DNA of 64,000 nucleotides, taken from the NCBI RefSeq assembly GCF_016862675.1, contig NZ_BONK01000011.1, positions 124,001 through 188,000 on the forward strand, read 5' to 3'. Both the position numbers and the translations under genes were made by a program. Each line of letters opens with the position of its first letter. Positions within the stretch are counted from its first letter, which is position 1. Shown here one piece after another: positions 33,024 to 42,240 of the stretch. The notes beneath the pieces were generated by a model that ran no database searches, was not told where the DNA came from, and saw only the letters and a program-made list of their open reading frames with translations. The stretch is from Cellulomonas chitinilytica. GTDB lineage: Bacteria > Actinomycetota > Actinomycetes > Actinomycetales > Cellulomonadaceae.

Positions 33024-33502
33024 CCCGGTGGCGTCGGACGTGGAGCCGGTTCCTCGCCCGCGTCCGGGCGCGGGACGGGGAGGCCGGCAACGCGGTCCTC
33101 GAGTTCCTCGGCGCGTCGCTCGTCCTGCTCGTGCCGATCGTCTACCTGGTGCTCGTGCTCGGCCGCGTCCAGGCGGCGACGTTCGCCGCCGAAGGAGCGG
33201 CGCGGGAGGCGGCTCGGACGTACGTGACCGCGGACTCGTCGGCCGTCGGCACACGGCAGGCGGTGTCGTCCGTCAGGATCGCGTTGCGCGACCAGGCGTT
33301 CGACGACGACCCGGCGCAGGCGCTCACCCTGAGCTGTTCGACGACGCCGTGCCTCGTACCCGGGGGGCGGGTGGAGGCCCACGTCGAGATCCGGGTGCCC
33401 CTGCCGTTCGTGCCGGCGTTCGTCCGAGGTGCCGTGCCGCTCGAGGTGCCGGTGAGCGCCGAGCGGGTCGCTGCGGTCGACGAGTTCCGGAGCGCCCGAT
33501 GA
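33020..33502 (+). CDS. TadE family pseudopilin
   Basis: 160 residues. RDGEAGNAVLEFLGASLVLLVPIVYLVLVLGRVQAATFAAEGAAREAAR is a classic TadE N-terminus with one membrane span near 24-45. Two Cys in LSCSTTPCL may form a disulfide outside the cell. GTGA overlap with the preceding gene and ATGA overlap with the next one show tight coupling. Confidence 0.82.
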   Translation: MTRWRRTWSRFLARVRARDGEAGNAVLEFLGASLVLLVPIVYLVLVLGRVQAATFAAEGAAREAARTYVTADSSAVGTRQAVSSVRIALRDQAFDDDPAQALTLSCSTTPCLVPGGRVEAHVEIRVPLPFVPAFVRGAVPLEVPVSAERVAAVDEFRSAR

Positions 33503-33966
33503 GGTGGTGGCGCGAACGTGTCGCTGCGAGCCGGCGCGACGACGGCCAGATCATGCTCCTGACCATCGGTTTCGTGGCCGTTGCGCTCCTGCTCGTCACC
33601 GTCGTCGTGTCGGCGACGGCCGTGCACCTCGAGCGCAAGCGCCTCCTCGCCCTCGCGGACCTCGTCGCCCTCGAGTCCGCGGACGCGCTCGCGGAGCAGG
33701 GGTACTTCCCGGACCGGGGTGACGGCGGTGGGCTGCCGCTCTCGGACGCGAGCGTCCGAGCAGCTGTCGAGGACTACCTGCGCGACAACCCGGGCGCCGC
33801 CGACGGGCTGCACGGGCTGACCGTCCTGTCGGCGACGACGCCCGACGGGCGCTCGGCCGAGGTCCGGCTCGGTGCCACCGCCAGGCCGGTGCTGCTGAGC
33901 TGGGTGCTCGCGCCCTGGTCGGACGGCATCGCCCTCGAGGCGGAGTCGGTCGCCCGCGCGTCCTGA
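33499..33966 (+). CDS. TadG-like/Rv3654c-like pilus assembly protein
   Basis: 155 residues. RRDDGQIMLLTIGFVAVALLLVTVVVSATAVHLERKRLLALADLVALESADALAE has the GxxxLLxxG transmembrane start and the R-K-R-L-xALADxxAL motif of the actinobacterial TadG-like small proteins. The remainder is extracellular. It is the last gene of the Tad operon, just upstream of prfB. Confidence 0.75.
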   Translation: MRWWRERVAASRRDDGQIMLLTIGFVAVALLLVTVVVSATAVHLERKRLLALADLVALESADALAEQGYFPDRGDGGGLPLSDASVRAAVEDYLRDNPGAADGLHGLTVLSATTPDGRSAEVRLGATARPVLLSWVLAPWSDGIALEAESVARAS

Positions 33967-34035
33967 GCGTGCGCGGTCGGCGGTGTCGCTCCGCGCGCGC
34001 CGACAGGGTGACGATCACCGGTAGCCTGGACAGTT

Positions 34036-35151
34036 GTGGCCACCACCGACTTTCCTTCCGAGATCCGCAGCCTGCGCTCCACGCTGGAGTCCATCCAGGC
34101 CGTGAGCGACCCGACGGCGCTGAAGGCGAAGATCGCCGAGCTCTCGGAGCAGGCGTCGGCGCCGGACCTGTGGGACGACCCCGAGGCGGCCCAGAAGGTC
34201 ACGAGCGCGCTGTCCTCGACGCAGTCGGAGCTCGAGCGCGTCTCGAAGCTCGGAGGGCGCATCGACGACCTCGAGACGCTCGTCGAGCTCTCGGTCGAGA
34301 TGGAGGACGAGGACGCGCTGGCCGAGGCTGAGCACGACCTGATCGCGATCCGGAAGGACCTCGGCGAGCTCGAGGTCCGCACGCTGCTGTCGGGGGAGTA
34401 CGACCAGCGCGAGGCGGTCGTCACGATCCGTTCCGGCGCGGGTGGTGTGGACGCCGCCGACTTCGCCGAGATGCTCCTGCGGATGTACCTGCGCTGGGCC
34501 GAGCGCCACGGCTACCCCACGGCGGTGCTCGACACGAGCTACGCCGAGGAGGCGGGCCTGAAGTCGGCGACGTTCGAGGTCAAGGTGCCGTACGCGTTCG
34601 GGAACCTGTCCGTCGAGGCCGGGACGCACCGGCTCGTGCGGATCTCGCCGTTCGACAACCAGGGTCGGCGGCAGACGAGTTTCGCGGCCGTCGAGGTGAT
34701 CCCGCTCATCGAGTCGAACGACTCGGTCGACATCCCGGAGTCGGAGATCAAGGTCGACGTGTTCCGCTCGTCCGGTCCGGGTGGGCAGTCCGTCAACACG
34801 ACGGACTCCGCGGTCCGCATGACGCACATCCCGACCGGCATCGTCGTCTCGATGCAGAACGAGAAGTCGCAGATCCAGAACCGCGCCGCGGCGCTCCGGG
34901 TGCTGCAGTCCCGGCTGCTCCTGGTCCGCAAGGCGGAGGAGGACGCGAAGAAGAAGGCGCTCGCGGGCGACGTGAAGGCGAGCTGGGGCGACCAGATGCG
35001 GTCGTACGTCCTGCAGCCGTACCAGATGGTCAAGGACCTGCGGACGGAGCACGAGGTCGGGAACCCGAGCGCGGTGTTCGACGGGGACATCGACGACTTC
35101 ATCGAGGCCGGGATCCGCTGGCGCAAGTCGCAGGAGCTCGACGCCTCCTGA
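34036..35151 (+). CDS. prfB: Peptide chain release factor 2
   Basis: 371 residues from GTG 34036. The SPF tripeptide that reads UGA/UAA stop codons is at 204-206 ([10 protein letters not shown]) and the GGQ loop of the peptidyl-tRNA hydrolysis centre is at 249-251 ([14 protein letters not shown]). The ORF is continuous; the in-frame UGA of the autoregulatory frameshift found in many other bacteria is absent, as usual in this phylum. It terminates translation at UGA and UAA. Confidence 0.98.
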   Translation: MATTDFPSEIRSLRSTLESIQAVSDPTALKAKIAELSEQASAPDLWDDPEAAQKVTSALSSTQSELERVSKLGGRIDDLETLVELSVEMEDEDALAEAEHDLIAIRKDLGELEVRTLLSGEYDQREAVVTIRSGAGGVDAADFAEMLLRMYLRWAERHGYPTAVLDTSYAEEAGLKSATFEVKVPYAFGNLSVEAGTHRLVRISPFDNQGRRQTSFAAVEVIPLIESNDSVDIPESEIKVDVFRSSGPGGQSVNTTDSAVRMTHIPTGIVVSMQNEKSQIQNRAAALRVLQSRLLLVRKAEEDAKKKALAGDVKASWGDQMRSYVLQPYQMVKDLRTEHEVGNPSAVFDGDIDDFIEAGIRWRKSQELDAS

Positions 35152-35198
35152 GGCCGCACGACGACGAGCCGCGGGCCGAGCCCGCTCACGGACGACCT

Positions 35199-35232
35199 CG
35201 ACGCCCCCGACGCGACCGCGCCGGGGGCGTCG
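35199..35232 (+). terminator. Terminator of prfB
   Basis: An 11-bp G/C stem (35199-35209 with 35222-35232) lies 48 bp past the prfB stop. Confidence 0.6.
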
Positions 35233-35378
35233 CGCGTCTGTGCCGGGCGCGGGTGCACGAGACGAGGCGGACGCGCGTCCTGGTCAGCGGTCCGGTGACC
35301 TGGACGGACGTCCGTCGACGAGTGCCGGACGGGTGCGTCAGGACCCGTGCGAGGGGGCCACCGCGGCGGCGCAGGGAT

Positions 35379-35397
35379 ATGTTGCCTGCCGCAACAT
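35379..35397. promoter_or_regulatory. Upstream operator ATGTTGC-N5-GCAACAT
   Basis: A perfect 7-bp inverted repeat 206 bp upstream of the sugar-binding lipoprotein gene. It shares the ATGTTG/CAACAT core with the second operator, 122 bp away, which suggests two sites for one repressor, probably the ROK protein encoded at the end of the operon. Looping between the sites is possible. Confidence 0.6.
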
Positions 35398-35476
35398 GAG
35401 AGCCGGATGAGCGAACCGGACAACTCGTTCGAGTGGCGGAAAGGTCACAGTTTGACCACGGAACACCCGAAACTGC

Positions 35477-35522
35477 TTGTGACCTGGGGCACTCGCTCAT
35501 ATGTTGTGGCACGCAACATATG
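35477..35522 (+). promoter_or_regulatory. Promoter with overlapping operator for the sugar ABC operon
   Basis: A -35 TTGTGA (35477-35482) and -10 TATGTT (35500-35505) are separated by 17 bp. The -10 lies inside the operator CATATGTTG-N7-CAACATATG (35498-35522, perfect 9-bp arms), so a bound repressor would block RNA polymerase. Confidence 0.65.
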
Positions 35523-35584
35523 TCCGAGCGCCCAGCGCCGGGTGGAGACGAGCGCAATGGGGCGTCGTCACGAGAGGGAGACCG

Positions 35585-36703
35585 ATGCGACGAAGCATGT
35601 TCCTGGGGACGGCGGCCGTGATGGCCACCGGGCTGCTGCTGGCCGGCTGTTCGAGCGGCAACGACAACGCGGGGAGCGACGACACCGCGAGCAGCGGTAG
35701 CGGCGACAAGCCGTCGGTGGGCGTGATCCTGCCTGACACGAAGTCCTCCGCCCGCTGGGAGACGGCCGACGCGCCTCTCCTCAAGGCAGCGTTCGAGGCG
35801 GCCGGCGTGGACGCCGACATCCAGAACGCCCAGGGCGACAAGACGCAGTTCCAGACGATCGCGGACCAGATGCTCACCAACGGCGTCGACGTCCTCGTGA
35901 TCGTCAACCTCGACTCCGGGTCCGGCAAGGCCGTCCTCCAGAAGGCCAAGGACCAGGGTGTCCCGACGATCGACTACGACCGACTGACCCTCGGCGGCGG
36001 CGCGGACTTCTACGTGTCGTTCGACAACACGGAGGTCGGCCGCCTGCAGGGTGCCGGGCTGCAGAAGTGCCTGGACGAGAAGGGCAAGACGCAGGCGAAG
36101 ATCGCGTACCTCAACGGTTCCCCGACCGACAACAACGCGACCCTGTTCAACGCCGGTGCCGTCGAGGCCCTCAAGCCGAAGATGGACTCGGGCGACTACA
36201 CGAAGGTCGCCGACGACGCGGTCCCGGACTGGGACAACAAGCAGGCGCAGACGATCTTCGAGCAGCAGTGGACGACCACCGGTGGCCAGATCGACGGCGT
36301 GCTCGCCGCGAACGACGGCCTCGCCAACTCGGTGATCAACGTCCTCAAGAAGAACGGCGTCAACGGCACGATCCCCGTGACCGGTCAGGACGCGACCGAC
36401 CAGGGCCTGCAGAACATCCTCGCGGGCGACCAGTGCATGACGGTCTACAAGGCGATCAAGAAGGAGGCCGACGCGGCCGCCGGACTGGCCGTCGCGCTCG
36501 CCAAGGGTGAGGACGCCTCCAGCCAGGCGACCGGCACCGTGGAGGACACCGAGACGGGCAAGGAGGTCAAGGCCGTGCTGCTCAAGCCGGAGGCGATCTA
36601 CTTCGACAACGTCAAGGACGTCATCGCGGACGGCTTCACCACCAAGGAGAAGGTCTGCACCGCGGAGCTCGCCGCCAAGTGCACGGAGGCCGGCATCTCC
36701 TGA
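35585..36703 (+). CDS. Sugar ABC transporter substrate-binding lipoprotein (XylF-like)
   Basis: 372 residues. The signal sequence ends in the lipobox LLLAGCSS with Cys at about 21, so it is lipid-anchored outside. The mature part is a periplasmic-binding-protein type I domain: VGVILPDTKSSARWETADAPLL, LVIVNLDSGSG, VPTIDYDRLTLGG and IPVTGQDATDQGLQNI. The Asp-Arg/Asp pattern is that of the xylose-binding family. RBS GGGAG precedes the ATG at 35585. It is followed by two strong hairpins before the ATPase gene, which would favour a higher level of the binding protein. Confidence 0.88.
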   Translation: MRRSMFLGTAAVMATGLLLAGCSSGNDNAGSDDTASSGSGDKPSVGVILPDTKSSARWETADAPLLKAAFEAAGVDADIQNAQGDKTQFQTIADQMLTNGVDVLVIVNLDSGSGKAVLQKAKDQGVPTIDYDRLTLGGGADFYVSFDNTEVGRLQGAGLQKCLDEKGKTQAKIAYLNGSPTDNNATLFNAGAVEALKPKMDSGDYTKVADDAVPDWDNKQAQTIFEQQWTTTGGQIDGVLAANDGLANSVINVLKKNGVNGTIPVTGQDATDQGLQNILAGDQCMTVYKAIKKEADAAAGLAVALAKGEDASSQATGTVEDTETGKEVKAVLLKPEAIYFDNVKDVIADGFTTKEKVCTAELAAKCTEAGIS

Positions 36704-36710
36704 GCACGGA

Positions 36711-36787
36711 CCCGTCGGTGGTCGCCCCGCACCGGGCGGCCACCGACGGGAGCACCCGGCCGGTCCGTTCACCGCGGACCGGCCGGG
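36711..36787 (+). promoter_or_regulatory. Tandem intercistronic hairpins
   Basis: Two hairpins follow the binding-protein gene. The first has 11-bp arms (36711-36721 and 36740-36750). The second has 13-bp arms (36755-36767 and 36775-36787) and a 7-base loop. They may partly terminate transcription or protect the upstream mRNA. The remaining 200 bp before the ATPase gene show no ORF that I can support. Confidence 0.55.
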
Positions 36788-36990
36788 CGCGCGTCGCTCG
36801 GCGCGTCTCCCGGTGCGACCGGGGACGCAGGGCGTGGCGCGCGCAGGCCGCAGGAGCACCGGACGACGGACCGCGGCCACGCACACCGGGCGAGCCCCCG
36901 ACCGCGACGGAGCGGACGACGACGGCTCGACCCCCCAGGCAGCGGTGACCCCGACGATCAGGGGAACCGCAGGACACGACGAGGTGGACG

Positions 36991-37845
36991 ATGAGAACCC
37001 CAGCGCAAGGCGCACCCGACCTGGCCCCGCCGCCGAGCCTCGAGGTCCGCGGCGGGCGGAAGAACTTCGGCGCGGTGCACGCCCTGCGGGGCGTGGACCT
37101 GGTCGCGCGGGCCGGTGAGGTCACCGCCCTGGTCGGCGACAACGGTGCCGGCAAGTCGACGCTCATCAAGTGCATCGCGGGCATCTACCCGTTCGACGCC
37201 GGTGAGGTGTTCTTCCAGGGCGAGCCCGCCCACATCTCCGACCCGGCGAAGGCCAGCGACATGGGCATCGAGGTCGTGTACCAGGACCTCGCCCTGTGCG
37301 ACAACCTCGACATCGTCCACAACATGTTCCTCGGCCGGGAGCTCAAGAAGGGCATCCGGCTCGACGAGGCGAAGATGGAGACGCGGGCGGCCGAGGTCCT
37401 CGCGAGCCTGTCGGTGCGGACCGTGCGGTCCATCCGGCAGCACGTCGCGAGCCTGTCCGGCGGTCAGCGCCAGACGGTCGCGATCGCCCGCGCCGTGCTG
37501 TGGAACAGCAAGGTCGTCATCCTCGACGAGCCCACGGCCGCCCTCGGCGTCGCGCAGACGGAGCAGGTGCTGCAGCTCGTGCGCCGGCTCGCCGATGCCG
37601 GGCTCGCCGTCGTGCTCGTCTCGCACAACATGAACGACGTATTCGAGGTCGCCGACGTCATCAACGTCCTCTACCTCGGGCAGACCGCCGCGCAGGTCCG
37701 CACGGCCGAGAGCTCGCGGGCCGAGGTCATCGAGCTCATCACGAGCGGCTCGTCCTCGAACGCCCCGGCCGTGCCGGTCGCCGCGGCGAGCGCCCCGGTC
37801 GCCGACGCACCCACCACCGACGCGAACGGGAGCACCCTCGCATGA
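36991..37845 (+). CDS. Sugar ABC transporter ATP-binding protein (XylG/FrcA-like)
   Basis: 284 residues with one nucleotide-binding domain. Walker A is GDNGAGKSTL, the Q-loop region contains VVYQDLALCDNLDIVHN, the signature is LSGGQRQTVAIA and Walker B is VVILDEPTAALG. Classical XylG and MglA proteins have two such domains; this one is single, like FrcA-type ATPases, so it should work as a homodimer. A low-complexity Ala/Pro tail of about 35 residues ends the protein. It overlaps the permease gene by ATGA. Confidence 0.9.
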   Translation: MRTPAQGAPDLAPPPSLEVRGGRKNFGAVHALRGVDLVARAGEVTALVGDNGAGKSTLIKCIAGIYPFDAGEVFFQGEPAHISDPAKASDMGIEVVYQDLALCDNLDIVHNMFLGRELKKGIRLDEAKMETRAAEVLASLSVRTVRSIRQHVASLSGGQRQTVAIARAVLWNSKVVILDEPTAALGVAQTEQVLQLVRRLADAGLAVVLVSHNMNDVFEVADVINVLYLGQTAAQVRTAESSRAEVIELITSGSSSNAPAVPVAAASAPVADAPTTDANGSTLA

Positions 37846-39128
37846 GCACGCCGACCCTCTCCTCGTCGGACAAGCCGGCCCAGTCGCTGTCGCACCTCGC
37901 CGGCAACGTCGAGCAGCCGACGTTCTCCGAGGCCGTCCAGGGCTACATCAGCAAGGTGCGCGGCGGCGACATGGGGTCGCTGCCCGCGATCGCCGCGCTC
38001 GCCGTGCTCGGCCTCGTGTTCTTCGCGCTGCGGCCCGAGAAGTTCATCACCAACGTCAACGTCGCGAACCTGTTCCAGCAGGGCGCGGTCGTGATGCTGA
38101 TGGCGATGGGGCTCGTGTTCGTCCTGCTCCTGGGCGAGATCGACCTGTCGGCCGGCTTCACGTCGGGTGTCTGTGGCACGGTCCTCGCGCTCACCCTCAC
38201 CAGGTACGGGTGGCCGTGGTACCTGGCCGTCATCGCCGCGCTCGTCACCGGCGCGGTGATCGGCATCATGCTCGGGTTGCTGGTCGCGAAGGTCGGCATC
38301 CCGTCGTTCGTCGCGACCTTGGCGGCGTTCCTCGCCTTCCAAGGCGTGGTGCTGCTGATGATCGGCAACGGCGGCAACATCTCGATCACCGACAAGGTGA
38401 TCCTGTCGCTCGAGAACAACAACGTGCCGCCGCTGCTCGGCTGGGTCCTCGCCGTCGTGGGCGTCGGTGCGTACGCGTTCAGCGGGCTGTGGAACTGGAG
38501 CCAGCGCCGCAAGCGTGGGCTGCTGGCGCAGCCGATCCAGCTCGTGGTCCTCAAGATCGTCGTGCTCGCGATCGTCGTGTTCGTCGCCGTCTACGAGCTC
38601 AACATGGAGCGCGGGCCGCGACCCGACCTCAAGTCGATCAAGGGCGTCCCGATCGTCGTGCCGTTCATCATCGTCATCGCGCTGCTGCTCGGCTTCGTGC
38701 TCACCCGGACCGCGTTCGGCCGGCACATCTACGCGGTCGGCGGCAACGCCGAGGCGACACGCCGGGCGGGCATCCGGGTGTCGTGGGTGCGGATCTCGTG
38801 CTTCATGATCTGCTCGACGATGGCGGCGACGGCCGGCATCTTCGCGGTGTCCCGCGCCAACTCGGTCGACCCGAACCAGGGCGGCTCGAACGTGCTGCTG
38901 TACGCGGTCGGTGCGGCCGTCATCGGTGGCACGTCGCTGTTCGGCGGCAAGGGCCGCATCATCGACGCCATCATCGGTGGTCTCGTGATCGCGGTCATCG
39001 ACAACGGCATGGGCCTGCTCGGATACTCGGCTGGCATCAAGTACGTGGTCACGGGCATCGTGCTCGCCGCCGCCGCCGCGGTCGACGCACTCTCGCGCCG
39101 CCGGGCACGGGCGACAGGACGGGGCTAG
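37842..39128 (+). CDS. Sugar ABC transporter permease (XylH-like)
   Basis: 428 residues with about ten predicted spans. The BPD_transp_2 pattern is clear: LLLGEIDLSAGFTSGVCGTVLAL near the start, LVAKVGIPSFVATLAAFLAF in the middle, and FGRHIYAVGGNAEATRRAGIRVSWV plus GGTSLFGGKGRIIDAIIGGLVIAVIDNGMGLLG at the end. A basic cytoplasmic loop (WNWSQRRKRG) interrupts the middle, as in XylH. Together with the two upstream genes it makes a complete pentose-type importer. Confidence 0.92.
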   Translation: MSTPTLSSSDKPAQSLSHLAGNVEQPTFSEAVQGYISKVRGGDMGSLPAIAALAVLGLVFFALRPEKFITNVNVANLFQQGAVVMLMAMGLVFVLLLGEIDLSAGFTSGVCGTVLALTLTRYGWPWYLAVIAALVTGAVIGIMLGLLVAKVGIPSFVATLAAFLAFQGVVLLMIGNGGNISITDKVILSLENNNVPPLLGWVLAVVGVGAYAFSGLWNWSQRRKRGLLAQPIQLVVLKIVVLAIVVFVAVYELNMERGPRPDLKSIKGVPIVVPFIIVIALLLGFVLTRTAFGRHIYAVGGNAEATRRAGIRVSWVRISCFMICSTMAATAGIFAVSRANSVDPNQGGSNVLLYAVGAAVIGGTSLFGGKGRIIDAIIGGLVIAVIDNGMGLLGYSAGIKYVVTGIVLAAAAAVDALSRRRARATGRG

Positions 39129-39161
39129 CGCACGGAGCTGGCGAGCTGAAGGGGGCAGGCG

Positions 39162-40457
39162 GTGCGGCTCGGTGCAGGTCCTGTCGTGCGGCGCGCGGAC
39201 GCGTCCGCGCAGGACGAGGTGCGTCGGCAGAACCTGTCGGCGGTGCTCCGTCTGCTGCACTTCCACGGCCCGGCGTCCCGGTCGGACATCGTCGCCTCCA
39301 CCGGTTTCAACAGGTCGACCGTCGGGTCGCTCACGTCGGAGCTCGTCAAGACGGGCCTCGTGCGGGAGCGGCCCGGCGTCGTCCGGGGCAAGGGGCGGCC
39401 GTCGAACGTCGTCGAGCCGGTGAGCACGAGCGTGCACGTGCTGGCGTTCGACGTCACGCAGTCCGGGGTCGGCGCGGCGCGTGTCGGCCTGGGCGGGTAC
39501 ATGCTTCAGGTCCGCCGGCGGCTGCACCAGACGACGCCGATGGACGTGCCGGGCGTCGTCGAGCTCATCGCGACGCTCGCCCGGGAGATGGACAGCCGGG
39601 CGACGCCCGGGTCGGTGTGCCTGGGGATCGTGGTCTCGATCCCGGGCAGCGTGCGGCAGCCGGACGGGCTCGTGCGGCGCTCGCCTCCGCTCGGGTGGCA
39701 CGAGGTGCCGCTCGCCGACCTCCTGCGGGTCGCCACCGAGCACCGGTTCCCGGTCGCCGTCGGCAACGACGGCGACCTCGGCGTCGTCGCGGAGTACCTG
39801 CGCGGGTCGGCGCGCGGCCAGCAGGACGTGCTGTACGTGCGCGGCGAGGCCGGTGTCGGCGGTGGCGTGGTCGTCGACGGCGAGCTGCTCAAGGGGGCCG
39901 GCGGGTACGCCGGCGAGGTCGGGCACATCGTCGTGAAGCCGGGCGGCCGGGTCTGCTCGTGCGGGGCGCGCGGCTGCTGGGAGGCGGAGATCGGCGACGC
40001 GGCGATCATCCGCTCGGTCGGTCGCGACCCGCGGGAGGCCGAGATCGACGACGTGCTGTCGGACGTCGCGGTCGGCAACCGCCGGGCCGTCGCGGGTGTG
40101 CGCAAGACGGGGGAGTGGGTCGGCATCGGGCTCGCGAGCCTCGTCAACCTGTTCAACCCGCGGGTGGTCGTGCTCGGCGGCACGCTCGGTGCCCTCTACC
40201 CGACCATGGAGCCGACGCTCGCGGAGGCGTTCGCCCGCGCGCTCGGACCGATCCGGGAGCAGGCGCTCCTGGTGCGCTCGGAGCTCGGGTCCGACGCGCA
40301 GCTCATCGGCGCGGCCGAGGTCGCGTTCGCGGATGTCCTGGAGGACCCGCTCGGGACGCTCGAGGCCCGTCGGACAGGTGGCGACGAGGCGGACGAGGAC
40401 GTCGCCGACGTGCCGATGCCCCGTTCCGCTGGCACGCAGCGCAGCGCTTCCCGCTGA
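39162..40457 (+). CDS. ROK family transcriptional regulator
   Basis: 431 residues from GTG 39162. The N-terminal MarR-like winged helix (QNLSAVLRLLHFHGPASRSDIVASTGFNRSTVGSLTSELV) precedes a ROK sugar-kinase-like domain with VAVGNDGDLGVVAEY, VGGGVVVDGELLKGAGGYAGEVGHIVV and the zinc cluster CSCGARGCWE. It is probably a XylR-type repressor of this transporter that releases the ATGTTG/CAACAT operators when sugar binds. A last 40-residue acidic tail is not part of the fold. Confidence 0.9.
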   Translation: MRLGAGPVVRRADASAQDEVRRQNLSAVLRLLHFHGPASRSDIVASTGFNRSTVGSLTSELVKTGLVRERPGVVRGKGRPSNVVEPVSTSVHVLAFDVTQSGVGAARVGLGGYMLQVRRRLHQTTPMDVPGVVELIATLAREMDSRATPGSVCLGIVVSIPGSVRQPDGLVRRSPPLGWHEVPLADLLRVATEHRFPVAVGNDGDLGVVAEYLRGSARGQQDVLYVRGEAGVGGGVVVDGELLKGAGGYAGEVGHIVVKPGGRVCSCGARGCWEAEIGDAAIIRSVGRDPREAEIDDVLSDVAVGNRRAVAGVRKTGEWVGIGLASLVNLFNPRVVVLGGTLGALYPTMEPTLAEAFARALGPIREQALLVRSELGSDAQLIGAAEVAFADVLEDPLGTLEARRTGGDEADEDVADVPMPRSAGTQRSASR

Positions 40458-40635
40458 GCGTTCCGCTCCGGGCGTCGCCGCGCTGACCTGGGCAAATACG
40501 GACGAACAGGATCGGTGCCCGTTCTCACAGGCAACGGACGGCGTGTCACGCGGGGGTGGGGCACCTCACGTTGCCTAGTCTCGACGAGGCCAGCAGCAGT
40601 TCCCCGCCTGTCCCCGAACACTGGCCCCCGATGTC

Positions 40636-41325
40636 GTGATCCGATTCGAGAACGTCACCAAGGTCTACGCGCGCGGCGCCCGACCAGCGCTGGACCGCGT
40701 GTCCCTGGACGTCGAACGGGGCGAGTTCGTCTTCCTCGTCGGGGCCTCGGGCTCGGGCAAGTCCACGTTCCTGCGGCTCGTGCTGCGCGAGGAGCGGGCG
40801 TCCGCGGGGCGCGTCTTCGTCGCCGGCAAGGAGCTCGGCAACCTCTCGTCGTGGAAGGTCCCGCACCTGCGCCGCCAGATCGGTGCCGTGTTCCAGGACT
40901 TCCGGCTGCTGCCCAACAAGACGGTGTTCGAGAACGTCGCGTTCGCGCTGCAGGTCATCGGCAAGCCCCGCCACCACATCCTCACCACCGTGCCCGAGAC
41001 GCTCGAGATGGTCGGCCTGGCCGGCAAGGAGAAGCGCCGCCCGCACGAGCTGTCCGGCGGTGAGCAGCAGCGCGTCGCCATCGCGCGCGCGTTCGTCAAC
41101 CGCCCGAGCATCCTGCTCTGCGACGAGCCCACGGGAAACCTCGACCCGACGACCTCCCTGGGGATCATGCGCCTGCTCGACCGCATCAACCGCACCGGCA
41201 CCACCGTGGTCATGGCGACGCACGACGACGAGATCGTCGACCAGATGCGCAAGCGCGTCATCGAGCTGTCGACCGGCGAGATGGTCCGCGACCAGTCGCG
41301 TGGCGTCTACGGGTCGGACCGCTGA
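40636..41325 (+). CDS. ftsE: Cell division ATP-binding protein FtsE
   Basis: 229 residues from GTG 40636. Walker [10 protein letters not shown] (about 36-44), [20 protein letters not shown], signature [15 protein letters not shown] and Walker [14 protein letters not shown] are all present. FtsE drives FtsX, which passes the conformational change to a cell-wall hydrolase activator outside. The stop overlaps the ftsX ATG (TGATG). Confidence 0.97.
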   Translation: MIRFENVTKVYARGARPALDRVSLDVERGEFVFLVGASGSGKSTFLRLVLREERASAGRVFVAGKELGNLSSWKVPHLRRQIGAVFQDFRLLPNKTVFENVAFALQVIGKPRHHILTTVPETLEMVGLAGKEKRRPHELSGGEQQRVAIARAFVNRPSILLCDEPTGNLDPTTSLGIMRLLDRINRTGTTVVMATHDDEIVDQMRKRVIELSTGEMVRDQSRGVYGSDR

Positions 41326-42239
41326 TGCGTCTCCAGTTCATCCTCTCCGAGATCGGCCAGGGGCTCCGCCGCAACCTGTCGATGACGATCTCCGTCATCC
41401 TCGTCACCTTCGTGTCGCTGACGTTCGTCGGCTCCGCGGCGCTGCTGCAGCTGCAGATCGGCAAGATGAAGGACGACTGGTACGACAAGGTCGAGGTCTC
41501 CGTCTTCCTGTGCCCGCAGAACTCGTCGAAGCCGACGTGCGCCGCCGGCGAGGTGACCGACGAGCAGAAGGCCGACATCCAGGCCGCGCTCGACGCCCCC
41601 GAGATCAAGCCGTGGGTCGAGAAGGTCTACTTCGAGACCAAGGAGCAGGCGTTCGAGGCGTTCCAGAAGCAGTTCAAGGACCAGTTCTGGGCGTCGGCGG
41701 CCACCGCCGACGACATGAACTCCTCGTACCGCATCAAGCTCACCGACCCCGAGAAGTACCAGGTCGTCGCGGACGTCGTGTCCGGCCGGCAAGGCGTCGA
41801 GGAGGTGCAGGACCAGCGCAAGCTGTTCGACAACCTGTTCCTCGTGCTCGACCGGGCCACGCTGCTCGCCGGTGGCCTCGCGATCGTCATGCTCGTCGCC
41901 GCGGTGCTGCTCATCACCACGACCATCCGGCTGTCCGCGCTGTCGCGTCGCCGCGAGACGGGCATCATGCGGCTCGTCGGCGCGTCGACGATGTTCATCC
42001 AGCTGCCGTTCATGCTCGAGGGCGCGATCGCCGCGACCGTCGGAGCGCTGCTCGCCGTCGGCGGCCTGTGGGTCGGCGTCGAGTACCTCGTGACCGACTG
42101 GCTCGGCGCGTCCGTCACCTGGATCCCGTACGTCAGCACGGCCGACGTCCTCACGGTGGCCCCCGCGCTGATCGCCGTCGCGATCCTGCTCTCCGCCATC
42201 TCGTCGCTCGTCACCCTCAGCCGCTACACGAAGGTGTGA
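41325..42239 (+). CDS. ftsX: Cell division protein FtsX
   Basis: 304 residues. An N-terminal span (LSMTISVILVTFVSLTFVGSAALL), an extracellular domain of about 130 residues with a Cys pair (FLCPQNSSKPTCAAG) and three C-terminal spans give the four-span FtsX topology. RKLFDNLFLVLDRA and ETGIMRLVGASTMFIQLPFMLEG are family motifs. It works with FtsE and probably with the M23 protein next to it. Confidence 0.96.
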   Translation: MRLQFILSEIGQGLRRNLSMTISVILVTFVSLTFVGSAALLQLQIGKMKDDWYDKVEVSVFLCPQNSSKPTCAAGEVTDEQKADIQAALDAPEIKPWVEKVYFETKEQAFEAFQKQFKDQFWASAATADDMNSSYRIKLTDPEKYQVVADVVSGRQGVEEVQDQRKLFDNLFLVLDRATLLAGGLAIVMLVAAVLLITTTIRLSALSRRRETGIMRLVGASTMFIQLPFMLEGAIAATVGALLAVGGLWVGVEYLVTDWLGASVTWIPYVSTADVLTVAPALIAVAILLSAISSLVTLSRYTKV

Positions 42240-42240
42240 T

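Noticed and set aside
34036..35151. Programmed frameshift in prfB
   Set aside because: The frame is open from GTG 34036 to the stop, with no in-frame TGA.
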